Origin: Microbacterium sp. 3J1
GTDB lineage: Bacteria > Actinomycetota > Actinomycetes > Actinomycetales > Microbacteriaceae
Assembly (NCBI RefSeq): GCF_001049495.1
Contig: NZ_CDWI01000008.1
Location: forward strand, 1 to 64,000
Length of the DNA: 64,000 nucleotides
Reading direction: 5' to 3'
The translations under genes and the position numbers were made by a program. Position 1 is the first letter of the stretch, and every line of letters starts with the position of its first letter. Below the pieces are notes generated by a model. The model had not been told where the DNA came from. It saw only the letters and a list, made by a program, of their open reading frames with translations, and searched no databases. This document shows positions 24,873-32,391 of the stretch, piece by piece.

Positions 24873-25229
24873 TCACGGCGACGCGGACGGGCGCCCCTGC
24901 GCGTCGGAGTCGGGGTCATCGCCGGACTCCGCGTCGTACAGCACCGGACGGTCGACGGTCTTGGTGACGTCGGCGGGGTCGACGACGAGGATCAGCATCG
25001 CGAGGAACAGCAGCGTCACGATGAACGCCCCGCCCCCGACGACCAGGCCGAGCCCGATCGGGGTGAGGCCCTCGTAGCTGCCGTTGGCGATCGCGGCGTT
25101 GACGCGGGCGGTGAAGGCGCCCGTCGAGACGAGCGTGACGACGGCCGCGAAGATGCCGCAGGCGAGCGCGATCCCGAGCAGATGCAGGGGACGCAGGATG
25201 TCGCGTCGGGTGGGCTTCTCGTCGCTCAT
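24873..25229 (-). CDS. Small two-to-three-helix membrane protein
   Basis: 118 aa. Hydrophobic segments at about residues 15-38 (LGIALACGIFAAVVTLVST) and 58-82 (VVGGGAFIVTLLFLAMLIL), then an acidic tail with DPDSDAQG. Not recognised. The ATG overlaps the upstream six-helix protein by ATGA, and the MFS exporter starts 61 bp downstream, so the three probably form one transcript. A structural partner of the neighbouring membrane protein is possible but unproven. Confidence 0.75.
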   Translation of the reverse strand: MSDEKPTRRDILRPLHLLGIALACGIFAAVVTLVSTGAFTARVNAAIANGSYEGLTPIGLGLVVGGGAFIVTLLFLAMLILVVDPADVTKTVDRPVLYDAESGDDPDSDAQGRPSASP

Positions 25230-25876
25230 CGTTCTCCTCCGTGGTCGACCGGGGTCGGCGCGTCGTCGCCGACGGCGGCCGCGTCGGCGGCATCCACCCG
25301 CTTCGGCGTGAGGCCGGCGATGCCGAGGAACACCGCGACGATCGCGGCGTAGCCGCCGAACATCCCGACGCCGAGGATGATGCCCGTCAGCGTGAACTCC
25401 CCCGCGCCCTCGATGGCGTAGGGCTGGACGAAGCCGGCGGGGATGGCGAGCAGCACGATCGCGAGGAGCAGGCCGAAGGCGCCGACGGTAATCGAGTCGC
25501 GGGCAGCGGGATCACCGGATCGACGCGCGCGGAGGCCGACGATGAGCTCGACGAGACCCGTCGCCGCCGCCCAGGCGATCACCACGACGAAGAACAGATC
25601 GTCGGTGCGCCAGGCGGGTACGCCCGCCGTCATCCCGGCGACGACGCCGAGCAGCGCGAGCACGATCGACGGCCACCGCTCACCCGCGGGGAAGACGAGC
25701 CAGGCGGCGAGGATCAGCACGAGGGCGGTGGTCAGCACGAAACCGCTGAAGACCGAGAGCCCGACGGCCGCGGAGTGGTCGGGCGAGAACGTGATCATCA
25801 CCGCTGCGGCTGCGGCGAAGAGCGCACGCAGCAGCTGGACATGGCGCACGGTGAACGCGCGAGCAGGGGCAGACAT
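25226..25876 (-). CDS. Six-helix membrane protein (DUF308-like)
   Basis: 216 aa with six predicted helices in pairs (LVLILAAWLVFPAGERWPS; FFVVVIAWAAATGLVELI; TGIILGVGMFGGYAAIVAV) and an acidic cytoplasmic tail. The paired-helix pattern with short Gly/Ala turns resembles DUF308/HdeD-like proteins. From memory, close actinobacterial relatives are sometimes mislabelled acyl-CoA synthetase; no AMP-binding motif exists here. Coupled to the next small membrane gene by ATGA. Function unknown. Confidence 0.75.
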   Translation of the reverse strand: MSAPARAFTVRHVQLLRALFAAAAAVMITFSPDHSAAVGLSVFSGFVLTTALVLILAAWLVFPAGERWPSIVLALLGVVAGMTAGVPAWRTDDLFFVVVIAWAAATGLVELIVGLRARRSGDPAARDSITVGAFGLLLAIVLLAIPAGFVQPYAIEGAGEFTLTGIILGVGMFGGYAAIVAVFLGIAGLTPKRVDAADAAAVGDDAPTPVDHGGER

Positions 25877-26178
25877 GACGATCCAGAGTCCTCCGGGGGT
25901 GTTCCCCCCAGTCTACGCGGGGGTACGAAGGGGTACGGACGCCCGGCGAGGATGTTCGCGGGGTCCGACGGACCTCCCCAGATCGAACGTCAGACCCCGC
26001 GACAACACGCAGCGACGGGGGCGGCACTGCGTCAGACCGAGCCCGTCGCAAGGTCGGGCACCCTGCTTGCGATGGAACGGCCTTCAGACCCCAGAAACAG
26101 CACCTCGTCCCCTACGCGATGCCGGTGTGGTCGTATGCTCACTCTAGGGCTCGGATCTTCACATACCGGAGGGGTGCT
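25877..26178. other. 302-bp divergent promoter region
   Basis: Separates the minus-strand membrane-protein genes from the plus-strand HTH regulator. A TATGCT-like box lies near 26132 on the plus strand. GGAGG at 26168-26172 is the Shine-Dalgarno of the regulator. No palindrome long enough to call an operator and no RNA structure was seen. Confidence 0.35.
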
Positions 26179-27090
26179 GTGACGGGTATGGAACGTGGGA
26201 TCCGGAAGGCTGCCGAGGGGTTCGCCGGCTCCTTCCGCGATGCCATCAACGAGCAGGGTCTCACGCTCGCGCGGCTCCACGAGCAGCTCAGGGTGCGCGG
26301 CAACCGGGTGTCCATGGCCACTCTCAGCTACTGGCGATCCGGCGCCCGACGCCCCGAGGGCGCGCAGTCGATGGCGGCCCTCAGCGACATCGAGGAGCTG
26401 CTCAACCTCGAGCCCGGCGCCCTCACGACCCTGCTCGGCGCGACCAACCGCACCGGCCCCCTCGGCCCCAACCAGTTCCCCATCGACGAGCGGGAGCTCG
26501 AAGAGGCCGTGAAGGCCGCTTTCGCGGCGCTCGGCGCCGAGTACCCCGACACCTCCCGGGAGCTGACCACCCACTCGGTGACGGATGTGAACGCCGACGG
26601 CAACGTCGCGTTCTCGATGACGAGGAGCATCCTGCAGTCGACGGTCGGGACGGTCACGTCGATCCCCTTCCTCGAGCTCTCCCCCGGCGTGAGCACTCCG
26701 CCGCCGATCATGAGGGCGGTGTCCGGAGGACGCATCGCGGCGCGGTACTCGCATCCGAGCGGCGAGGTGCACGGCGTGCTGTTCGAACTCGACGTGCCGC
26801 TCACCGCGCCGGAGACCTCGATCGTGGAGTGGTCGGTGGAGTACCCCTCCGACTACCCGCCGCAGCGCGAGACCGGCCATGCCCTGGCGAGGCAGTGCCG
26901 GGAGCTGCTGGTGTGGACGCGCTTCCACCCCGACGCCCTGCCGGATCGGATCGAGGAGCGGGTCGAGACGCCGAACAGCTTCACCGCGACCGAGCTGACC
27001 CTCGACGGACGCACCTCCGTGCACCAGGTCCGTCGCGCCTTCGGCCCCGGCGCGCTCGGCGTCAGCTGGAGCTACGCCGACGGACGCTGA
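26179..27090 (+). CDS. Transcriptional regulator with N-terminal XRE-like HTH
   Basis: 303 aa from GTG 26179, fixed by GGAGG with a six-base spacer; ATG at 26188 is the alternative. The N-terminal 70 residues form an HTH (LTLARLHEQLRVRGNRVSMA, LSYWRSGARRPEG). The remaining 230 residues have two beta-rich sections with VHGVLFELDVPLTAPETSIV and no known ligand motif. Proteins with this HTH plus a large beta-rich C-terminal part occur widely in actinobacteria; no target is known. Convergent with the sulfurtransferase gene, stops three bases apart. Confidence 0.75.
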   Translation: MTGMERGIRKAAEGFAGSFRDAINEQGLTLARLHEQLRVRGNRVSMATLSYWRSGARRPEGAQSMAALSDIEELLNLEPGALTTLLGATNRTGPLGPNQFPIDERELEEAVKAAFAALGAEYPDTSRELTTHSVTDVNADGNVAFSMTRSILQSTVGTVTSIPFLELSPGVSTPPPIMRAVSGGRIAARYSHPSGEVHGVLFELDVPLTAPETSIVEWSVEYPSDYPPQRETGHALARQCRELLVWTRFHPDALPDRIEERVETPNSFTATELTLDGRTSVHQVRRAFGPGALGVSWSYADGR

Positions 27091-27093
27091 GGC

Positions 27094-27930
27094 TCAGCCC
27101 GGCTGATCGCCCCGCGCCACCGGCCGACCCGGCGTGTTCGACCACTGACTCCACGAGCCGGGGAACACCTTGGCCGCGATACCCGCCTCGTCGAGCACGA
27201 GTGCCGTGTGGGCGGCCGTGATCCCCGAACCGCAGTAGGCGGCGACAGGAGTGCCCTGCTCCACGCCGACGGCCGCGAAGGTCGCCTGCAGGGTGTGCAG
27301 ATCGAGAATCCTGCCCTCGGCGTCCAGGTGGGCGGCCATCGGCAGGTTCACCGCCCCCGGGATGTGGCCGGCGATCGGGTCGAGCGGTTCGTGGTCGCCG
27401 CGGTACCGCTCGGGCGCGCGGACGTCGAGGAGCACACCGGCCTCGGGGAACGCCGACGCCTCGTCGATCGAGATCGCGTCGCCGCCGATCTCGGCGAGCA
27501 CGACGTCTCCCGCCTCGACCTGCACATCGTCCGTCGTGACGGGCAGACCGGCGGCCGTCCAGGCGCGGATGCCGCCGTCGAGCACGCGCACGTCGACACC
27601 CCCCTGACGCAGCAACCACCACGCGCGTGAGGCGCTGAGCCCCTTCGCGTCGTCGTAGGCCACCACGAGGTCGCCGCGGTTCACGCCCCAGCGCCGCGCC
27701 GCATCCTGCAGCGTCTGCGTGGAGGGCAGCGGATGCCGACCCTCGGACGGTTCTCCGTGAGTGGCGAGCTCGGTGTCGAGCGGCACGTACACCGCCCCGG
27801 GGATGTGCCCCGCGAGGTAGTCGGACCGCCCGTCGGGCCTGTCCAGACGCCAGCGCACGTCGATCAGGCGGACCGGCGCCTCGGACGCCAGCAGCTCGTT
27901 CAGTTCCGTCGCGCTCACGAAGTTGCTCAT
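27094..27930 (-). CDS. Thiosulfate/3-mercaptopyruvate sulfurtransferase
   Basis: 278 aa with two rhodanese domains (about residues 1-130 and 145-270). The second contains the active loop YCGSGITA, whose Cys carries the persulfide. The CGSGITA variant is more like 3-mercaptopyruvate sulfurtransferase than thiosulfate rhodanese (CRxGxR/T), so the acceptor is uncertain. GHIPGAV appears in both domains, as in tandem rhodaneses. Cytoplasmic; no signal peptide. Monocistronic and convergent with the HTH regulator. Confidence 0.92.
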   Translation of the reverse strand: MSNFVSATELNELLASEAPVRLIDVRWRLDRPDGRSDYLAGHIPGAVYVPLDTELATHGEPSEGRHPLPSTQTLQDAARRWGVNRGDLVVAYDDAKGLSASRAWWLLRQGGVDVRVLDGGIRAWTAAGLPVTTDDVQVEAGDVVLAEIGGDAISIDEASAFPEAGVLLDVRAPERYRGDHEPLDPIAGHIPGAVNLPMAAHLDAEGRILDLHTLQATFAAVGVEQGTPVAAYCGSGITAAHTALVLDEAGIAAKVFPGSWSQWSNTPGRPVARGDQPG

Positions 27931-28023
27931 GCTGCGAGGCTACCCAGCCCGCGCGACCGGAGCGCCGCGGATGCCACGCGCCGTCACGTTAGGCTCGATG
28001 AGGCCGCGTCGAGGAGGGACTGC

Positions 28024-28938
28024 ATGCCCACTCGTCTCCGCTGGATCCGCCTGCGCCCCCAGGAGGCCGCGCTGCTCGTCATCACCGCGATCTGGGGCAG
28101 CACGTTCCTGCTCGTGCATTGGGCGATGGAGCACTCCGGGCCGTGGTTCTTCGTCGGCATCCGCTTTCTCGTGGCGGGTCTGATCAGCCTCGTCATCTTC
28201 CGCGGAGCACTGCGCGGCATCCGGTGGCGCGACGTGGGCGCGGGGGCCGCGATCGGCGTGATGATCCACCTCGGCTACGGTCTGCAGACCGTCGGCCTGC
28301 AGACGATCGACTCCAGCACCTCCGCCTTCATCACCGCGATGTACGTGCCGCTGGTGCCCCTCGCCCAGTGGGCCGTGTTCCGCACGCGACCGCCCGCCAT
28401 GGCGTTCGTGGGCGCGGGGCTCGCCTTCGTGGGGCTCATGCTCATCGCCGGGCCCGACGCGTTCGCGCTGACGCTCGGCACCGGAGAGATCGTCACGATG
28501 ATCAGCACCCTGCCGATCGCGGCGGAGATCATCCTGATCAGCGTGTTCGCCGGCAGGATCGACCTCGGTCGGATCACGATCGTCCAGCTGCTGACGGCGG
28601 GAGTCCTCGGACTGCTCACCATGCCCGTCGTCGGCGAACAGGTTCCGGAGTTCTCCTGGATCTGGGTCGGATGCGCCGTGGGCCTCGGCGCCGCCAGCTG
28701 CGTCATCCAGCTCACGATGAACTGGGCGCAGCGGTCGGTCTCGCCCACCCGAGCGACGATCATCTACGCCGGCGAGCCGGTGTGGGCCGCCGTCATCGGA
28801 CGCGTCGCCGGCGAACGTCTGCCTGCCACGGCGCTGATCGGCGGTGCGCTCGTGGTCGTCGGCATCCTGGCGAGCGAGCTCAAACTCGTTCGCCGCCGGC
28901 GTGCACCCGAGCATGCGGAGCCGGAGCCCCGGGAATAG
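28024..28938 (+). CDS. EamA-family (DMT) transporter
   Basis: 304 aa from ATG 28024, with GAGGAGGGA upstream. Ten hydrophobic helices in two EamA halves; the first contains ALLVITAIWGSTFLLVHWAM and the second IIYAGEPVWAAVIGRVAGERL, both standard for the drug/metabolite transporter superfamily. Basic tail KLVRRRRAPEH. Substrate unknown: relatives export amino acids, nucleobases or vitamins. Its stop is 27 bp before ribA, so co-transcription with riboflavin synthesis is possible, but no other evidence ties it to flavins. Confidence 0.9.
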   Translation: MPTRLRWIRLRPQEAALLVITAIWGSTFLLVHWAMEHSGPWFFVGIRFLVAGLISLVIFRGALRGIRWRDVGAGAAIGVMIHLGYGLQTVGLQTIDSSTSAFITAMYVPLVPLAQWAVFRTRPPAMAFVGAGLAFVGLMLIAGPDAFALTLGTGEIVTMISTLPIAAEIILISVFAGRIDLGRITIVQLLTAGVLGLLTMPVVGEQVPEFSWIWVGCAVGLGAASCVIQLTMNWAQRSVSPTRATIIYAGEPVWAAVIGRVAGERLPATALIGGALVVVGILASELKLVRRRRAPEHAEPEPRE

Positions 28939-28965
28939 AACCGCCGGTGCCGCGTTCCACCCCTC

Positions 28966-29625
28966 ATGATTGAAATTTCAACCGTCGTGCCGGTCGCCAC
29001 CGAGCGGACGCGGGTGCGGGTGCCGGTGCGCTTCGCCGACGGGTACTCCACCACCGCCGACGTCGTGACGTTCGACGGTCTCGTCGACGGCCGCGAGCAC
29101 CTGCTGCTCGGCCTCGGCGACTGGAAGGGCGCGCTGGAGCGTGCAGCCGAGGGCTCGGCTGCACCGCTCGTGCGCCCGCACAGCGAGTGCCTGACGGGCG
29201 ACGTCTTCGGCTCCGAGCGCTGCGACTGCGGCCCGCAGCTGCGGGAGGCCGTCGAGCGCATCGCGGACGAGGGCGGGTTTCTGCTCTACCTGCGTCAGGA
29301 GGGCCGCGGCATCGGACTGTACGCGAAGCTCGACGCCTACGCGCTGCAGGACGCGGGCCTCGACACGTACGAGGCGAACGTGTCCCTCGGCCGGGGTGAG
29401 GATGAACGCGACTACACCGTCGCGGCCCAGATGCTGCACACGATGGGAGTCGACGGCATCCGCCTGCTGAGCAACAATCCCGACAAGGGCGCGCAGCTCG
29501 CCGCCCTCGGCATCCGTGTCACGGAGCAGGTCCGGACCGCCGTGCACCTGTCGGACGCGAACCACCGCTACCTCGAGGCGAAGCGCGACCACACCGCGCA
29601 CACGCTCGACCTGTCCGCCGCGTGA
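28966..29625 (+). CDS. ribA: GTP cyclohydrolase II
   Basis: 219 aa stand-alone RibA, not fused to RibB. It opens GTP to the first riboflavin-pathway pyrimidine. The zinc-binding cysteines are in SECLTGDVFGSERCDCG (Cys75, Cys86, Cys88). The RQEGRGIGLYAK loop and the substrate block LLSNNPDKGAQLAALGI are intact. No FMN riboswitch-like structure is visible in the 27-bp gap before it. A MarR gene overlaps its stop by four bases, an unusual coupling for a riboflavin gene. Confidence 0.93.
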   Translation: MIEISTVVPVATERTRVRVPVRFADGYSTTADVVTFDGLVDGREHLLLGLGDWKGALERAAEGSAAPLVRPHSECLTGDVFGSERCDCGPQLREAVERIADEGGFLLYLRQEGRGIGLYAKLDAYALQDAGLDTYEANVSLGRGEDERDYTVAAQMLHTMGVDGIRLLSNNPDKGAQLAALGIRVTEQVRTAVHLSDANHRYLEAKRDHTAHTLDLSAA

Positions 29626-30095
29626 GCGGGCCGGTGATGAGCGATCGGCGGCTCGACGACGACGAGATGGCGACGTGGCTGCCGACCATCCGCTTCGTGC
29701 AGCTGCTGCCGCAGGTGCTCGACCGTGCGCTGAAGGCCGAGACCGGGCTCAAGCACGCGCACTACGCCATCCTCGTGACGCTGGCCGGTCAGGACCACCG
29801 CGCCATCCCGATGACCGAGCTCGCCCAGATCGCGGGTCTCAGCCGGTCGCGTCTCAGCCACGCGATCGACTCGCTCGAGGAGCGCGGCTGGGTGACGCGC
29901 ACCTCGTGCAGCAGCGACAAGCGCACGTTGACCGCGGCGCTCACGGATGCCGGACGCGACCTCCTGCGCGGTGCCGCGCCCGTGCATGTGGCGCAGATCC
30001 GCGAGCTGATCCTCGCCCCTCTCTCGGAGGAGGAGCGGGGCCAGCTCGGATCGATCATGCGCACGCTGCTCCCCGGCGTGACCGCCGCCCTGTAG
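29622..30095 (+). CDS. MarR-family transcriptional regulator
   Basis: 157 aa. The winged HTH with LAQIAGLSRSRLSHAIDSL and the wing GWVTRTSCSSDKRTLTAAL is diagnostic for MarR dimers; the terminal helices (LSEEERGQLGSIMRTLL) form the dimer interface. GTG 29622 overlaps the ribA stop (GTGA); ATG 29637 is an alternative. Ligand and target unknown; translational coupling to ribA suggests it is made together with flavin synthesis. Confidence 0.88.
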   Translation: MSGPVMSDRRLDDDEMATWLPTIRFVQLLPQVLDRALKAETGLKHAHYAILVTLAGQDHRAIPMTELAQIAGLSRSRLSHAIDSLEERGWVTRTSCSSDKRTLTAALTDAGRDLLRGAAPVHVAQIRELILAPLSEEERGQLGSIMRTLLPGVTAAL

Positions 30096-30113
30096 CGCGG
30101 ATGGCGGGCGGGT

Positions 30114-30128
30114 TCTGCTCTGAGCAGA
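30114..30128. promoter_or_regulatory. PopR-box-like palindrome upstream of the ClgR/PopR-like gene
   Basis: TCTGCT-CTG-AGCAGA, the centre of a perfect 10-bp-arm palindrome at 30111-30131, 40 bp before the regulator start. As I recall it, the Streptomyces PopR site is TCTGCC-N3-GGCAGA; only the innermost pair differs here. A second copy lies upstream of the clpP pair. Confidence 0.7.
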
Positions 30129-30168
30129 ACCGCTCGAACTCCACGGATGCTGCGGCATACCGTGAGGC

Positions 30169-30531
30169 ATGGCCGACCTCGTCCCCTTCCCCCGCGCACC
30201 TCGTCCTGCTGGCCCTGCTCGCCGTCGCCCGAGCGACCCCGAACCGCTGTGGCGGCATCTTCTCGGCGACCAGCTGCGGCGACGACGACACGACCGCGAC
30301 GAGACCCTGACCGAGACCGCCGCGAACGCCGGCGTCTCGCCGCAGTACCTGTCGGAGGTCGAGCGCGGCCTCAAGGAGCCGTCGAGCGAGATGATCGCCG
30401 CGATCGCCGGCGCCCTCGACACCTCGCTGATCGAGCTCACGAGCGCCGTGGCCGAGGAACTCCGATCGACGGCTGCTCCGGCATCCGCCGCCGTGTCGTC
30501 GGGACGCGGAGCCTTCGCTCTCGCCGCCTGA
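30169..30531 (+). CDS. ClgR/PopR-like XRE regulator of Clp protease genes
   Basis: 120 aa. A basic leader precedes an HTH (about residues 40-95) with TLTETAANAGVSPQYLSEVE and RGLKEPSSEMIAAIAGALD, the signature of actinobacterial ClgR/PopR activators. The protein ends ALAA; in Streptomyces PopR and ClgR, C-terminal alanines make the protein a ClpP substrate, giving feedback control. It converges on two clpP genes (stops 22 bp apart), and PopR-like palindromes sit upstream of both this gene and the clpP pair. ATG 30169; a slightly shorter start is possible. Confidence 0.85.
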   Translation: MADLVPFPRAPRPAGPARRRPSDPEPLWRHLLGDQLRRRRHDRDETLTETAANAGVSPQYLSEVERGLKEPSSEMIAAIAGALDTSLIELTSAVAEELRSTAAPASAAVSSGRGAFALAA

Positions 30532-30553
30532 CCGCATCCGCTCCCGGCCGGCC

Positions 30554-31147
30554 TCAACCCGTCCGCTCCCCCAGGACCGTGTCGATGAGTCCATAGTCGA
30601 GAGCGGCGGATGCCGTGAAGACGCGGTCCCGGTCGGTGTCGGCGCGCAGCGCGGCGGCCGCGCGACCGGTGTGCCGGGCGAGGATGGCTTCGAGGTCGGC
30701 GCGCACCCGCACGACCTCGTCGGCGGCGAGGATCAGGTCGGGGATCGCCCCGCGCGACTGGCCCGCCGGCTGGTGCAGCACGATCCGCGCATGCGCGAGA
30801 GCCGACCGCTGCCCGGGCGCTCCCGCAGCGACCAGGAGGGCTGCGGGTCCGATCGCCTGGCCGACGCAGGTCGTCGCGATCGCCGGGCGCACGTGCTGCA
30901 TGGTGTCGTAGATCGCCAGTGCTGCTCCCGGGTCGCCGCCCTCGCTGTTCACGTAGAGCTGCACGGGCGACTCGGGGCTGTCGGCGTCGAGGTGCAGCAG
31001 CTGGGCGATCAGCGCGTTCGCGACCCCGGCGTCGATCCCCGTGCCCAGATAGATCACCCGCTCGGCGAGCAGATGGGAGTAGACGTCCATGACGCGTTCC
31101 CCGCGCGGATGCTGCGCGATGACGTTCGGGATCGTGTAGCCGCTCAT
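30554..31147 (-). CDS. clpP: ClpP-like protease subunit lacking the catalytic serine
   Basis: 197 aa ClpP fold. His125 (LHQP) and Asp174 (DRDR) align with the E. coli triad spacing, but the serine position, exactly 25 residues before the His, is Gly100: the usual GQAASMGA reads GQAIGPAA. It should therefore be catalytically dead, a ClpR-like structural subunit that assembles with the active ClpP encoded upstream. ATGA overlap with that gene gives equal translation. The rest of the barrel (YVNSEGGDPGAALAIYDTM) is well conserved, so it is not a decaying gene. Confidence 0.92.
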   Translation of the reverse strand: MSGYTIPNVIAQHPRGERVMDVYSHLLAERVIYLGTGIDAGVANALIAQLLHLDADSPESPVQLYVNSEGGDPGAALAIYDTMQHVRPAIATTCVGQAIGPAALLVAAGAPGQRSALAHARIVLHQPAGQSRGAIPDLILAADEVVRVRADLEAILARHTGRAAAALRADTDRDRVFTASAALDYGLIDTVLGERTG

Positions 31148-31758
31148 GCGCCGGCCCCCACTCCGGCCCTGGCGCGCCGTCTCGGCATGATCTCGGTGAT
31201 CGAGTCGACGATGCCGTCGATGAAGCCGTACTGGCGCGCCTGCGCAGCGGTGTACCAGCGGTCGTGGAGCGAGTCCTCGAAGATGCGCGCGATCGGCTGG
31301 CCGGTGTCGTCGGCGATGAGCCCGAGCACGGTGTCGCGCATGTGCCGCAGGTCGTCGGCCTGCGTCTCGATCTCGACCGCGGAGCCGCCGATGCCCGAGG
31401 ATCCCTGATGCATGAGGATGCGTGCATGCGGCAGCGCTCGACGCTTGCCCGCGGCGCCGCCCGACAGCAGGAACTGGCCCGCGCTGCACGCGAGTCCCAG
31501 CGCCAGCGTCGACACGTCGTTCGGCACCATCTTCATCAGGTCGCGGATGGCGAGCATGGCTGGCACCGATCCTCCGGGCGAATGGATCCAGAGGGCGATG
31601 TCGGTGGTCGGGTCCTCGGCCGACAGCGTGAGCAGCTGCGTCATGAGCAGCGTGCCGTTGTCGTCGTCGAGGGCGCCGTCGAGCACGAGCACCCGCTCGT
31701 GGAACAGCGCGCGTCGGGCTTCGGGTCCGAACTGCGGGATGGGGTTGTCTTCGCTCAT
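31144..31758 (-). CDS. clpP: ClpP protease subunit with intact triad
   Basis: 204 aa. The catalytic triad is Ser92 (LACSAGQF), His117 (MHQG) and Asp166 (LHDRW), with spacings 25 and 49 as in E. coli ClpP. The substrate-binding strand IHSPGGSVPAMLAI is present. The C-terminus has an extra basic tail RRRARAGVGAGA. It should form the active ring of a heteromeric ClpP with the degenerate subunit downstream. Distinct from the housekeeping ClpP1P2, which in actinobacteria sits with clpX elsewhere; this is the accessory ClpP3/4-type pair. A PopR-like box lies 41 bp upstream. Confidence 0.93.
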   Translation of the reverse strand: MSEDNPIPQFGPEARRALFHERVLVLDGALDDDNGTLLMTQLLTLSAEDPTTDIALWIHSPGGSVPAMLAIRDLMKMVPNDVSTLALGLACSAGQFLLSGGAAGKRRALPHARILMHQGSSGIGGSAVEIETQADDLRHMRDTVLGLIADDTGQPIARIFEDSLHDRWYTAAQARQYGFIDGIVDSITEIMPRRRARAGVGAGA

Positions 31759-31798
31759 GCGACCAGCATCCGCCGCCCGGATCGCCGGCGGTCCGGTA

Positions 31799-31813
31799 TC
31801 CGCCCGCGGCAGA
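31799..31813. promoter_or_regulatory. PopR-box-like palindrome upstream of the clpP pair
   Basis: TCCGCC-CGC-GGCAGA, one mismatch from TCTGCC-N3-GGCAGA, placed 41 bp upstream of the first clpP start in its promoter region. Together with 30114-30128 it suggests the adjacent ClgR/PopR-like protein controls both units. Confidence 0.65.
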
Positions 31814-31908
31814 TCGGCTGAAAGCGGATGGCCGCTTGCGCGGGGCCACAACACCCCCGAAAGCACGCTGTAACACCCGCGACTCACGGCCCGCCTACCC
31901 TCAGGGGC

Positions 31909-32376
31909 ATGGCGACGCAGAAGGCACCCGAATGGCTGTGGTCCGAAGACGGCATCAACTTCCGCACGCGCAAATGGGTGCGGCCGGAGGACCTGAACGC
32001 GAACGGGTCGCTGTTCGGCGGCAGCCTGCTGAAGTGGATCGACGAGGAGGCGGCGATCTACGCGATCGTCCAGCTCGGCAACTACCGCGCGGTGACCAAG
32101 CACATCTCGGAGATCAACTTCGAGGCGTCGGCCGTGCAGGGCGACCTCATCGAGATCGGCCTGCAGGCCACGCACTTCGGCACCACCTCGCTCACGATGC
32201 GCGCCGTCGCGCGCAACATGATCACGCGCAAGCGCATCCTCACGATCGAGAAGATCGTGTTCGTGAGCCTCGACGACGACGGTCTGCCGACGCCGCACGG
32301 CTACCGCGAGATCACATACAACCGTGATCGGATGCCGACGGAGCGGATCGCCACGGGGACGATCCGCCTGCCGTAG
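31909..32376 (+). CDS. Acyl-CoA thioesterase (hotdog fold, YciA-like)
   Basis: 155 aa. Single hotdog domain with the block NANGSLFGGSLLKWIDEEAAIYA, whose Asp/Glu-containing helix is the catalytic feature of YciA/BACH-type thioesterases, and HISEINFEASAVQGDLIEIG on the next strand. Predicted to hydrolyse acyl-CoA esters in the cytoplasm. ATG 31909 gives the normal family start; no strong Shine-Dalgarno. Divergent from the clpP pair; its promoter region overlaps the PopR-like box, so some shared control is possible. Confidence 0.9.
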   Translation: MATQKAPEWLWSEDGINFRTRKWVRPEDLNANGSLFGGSLLKWIDEEAAIYAIVQLGNYRAVTKHISEINFEASAVQGDLIEIGLQATHFGTTSLTMRAVARNMITRKRILTIEKIVFVSLDDDGLPTPHGYREITYNRDRMPTERIATGTIRLP

Positions 32377-32391
32377 CCCCGAGGGCCGCCC

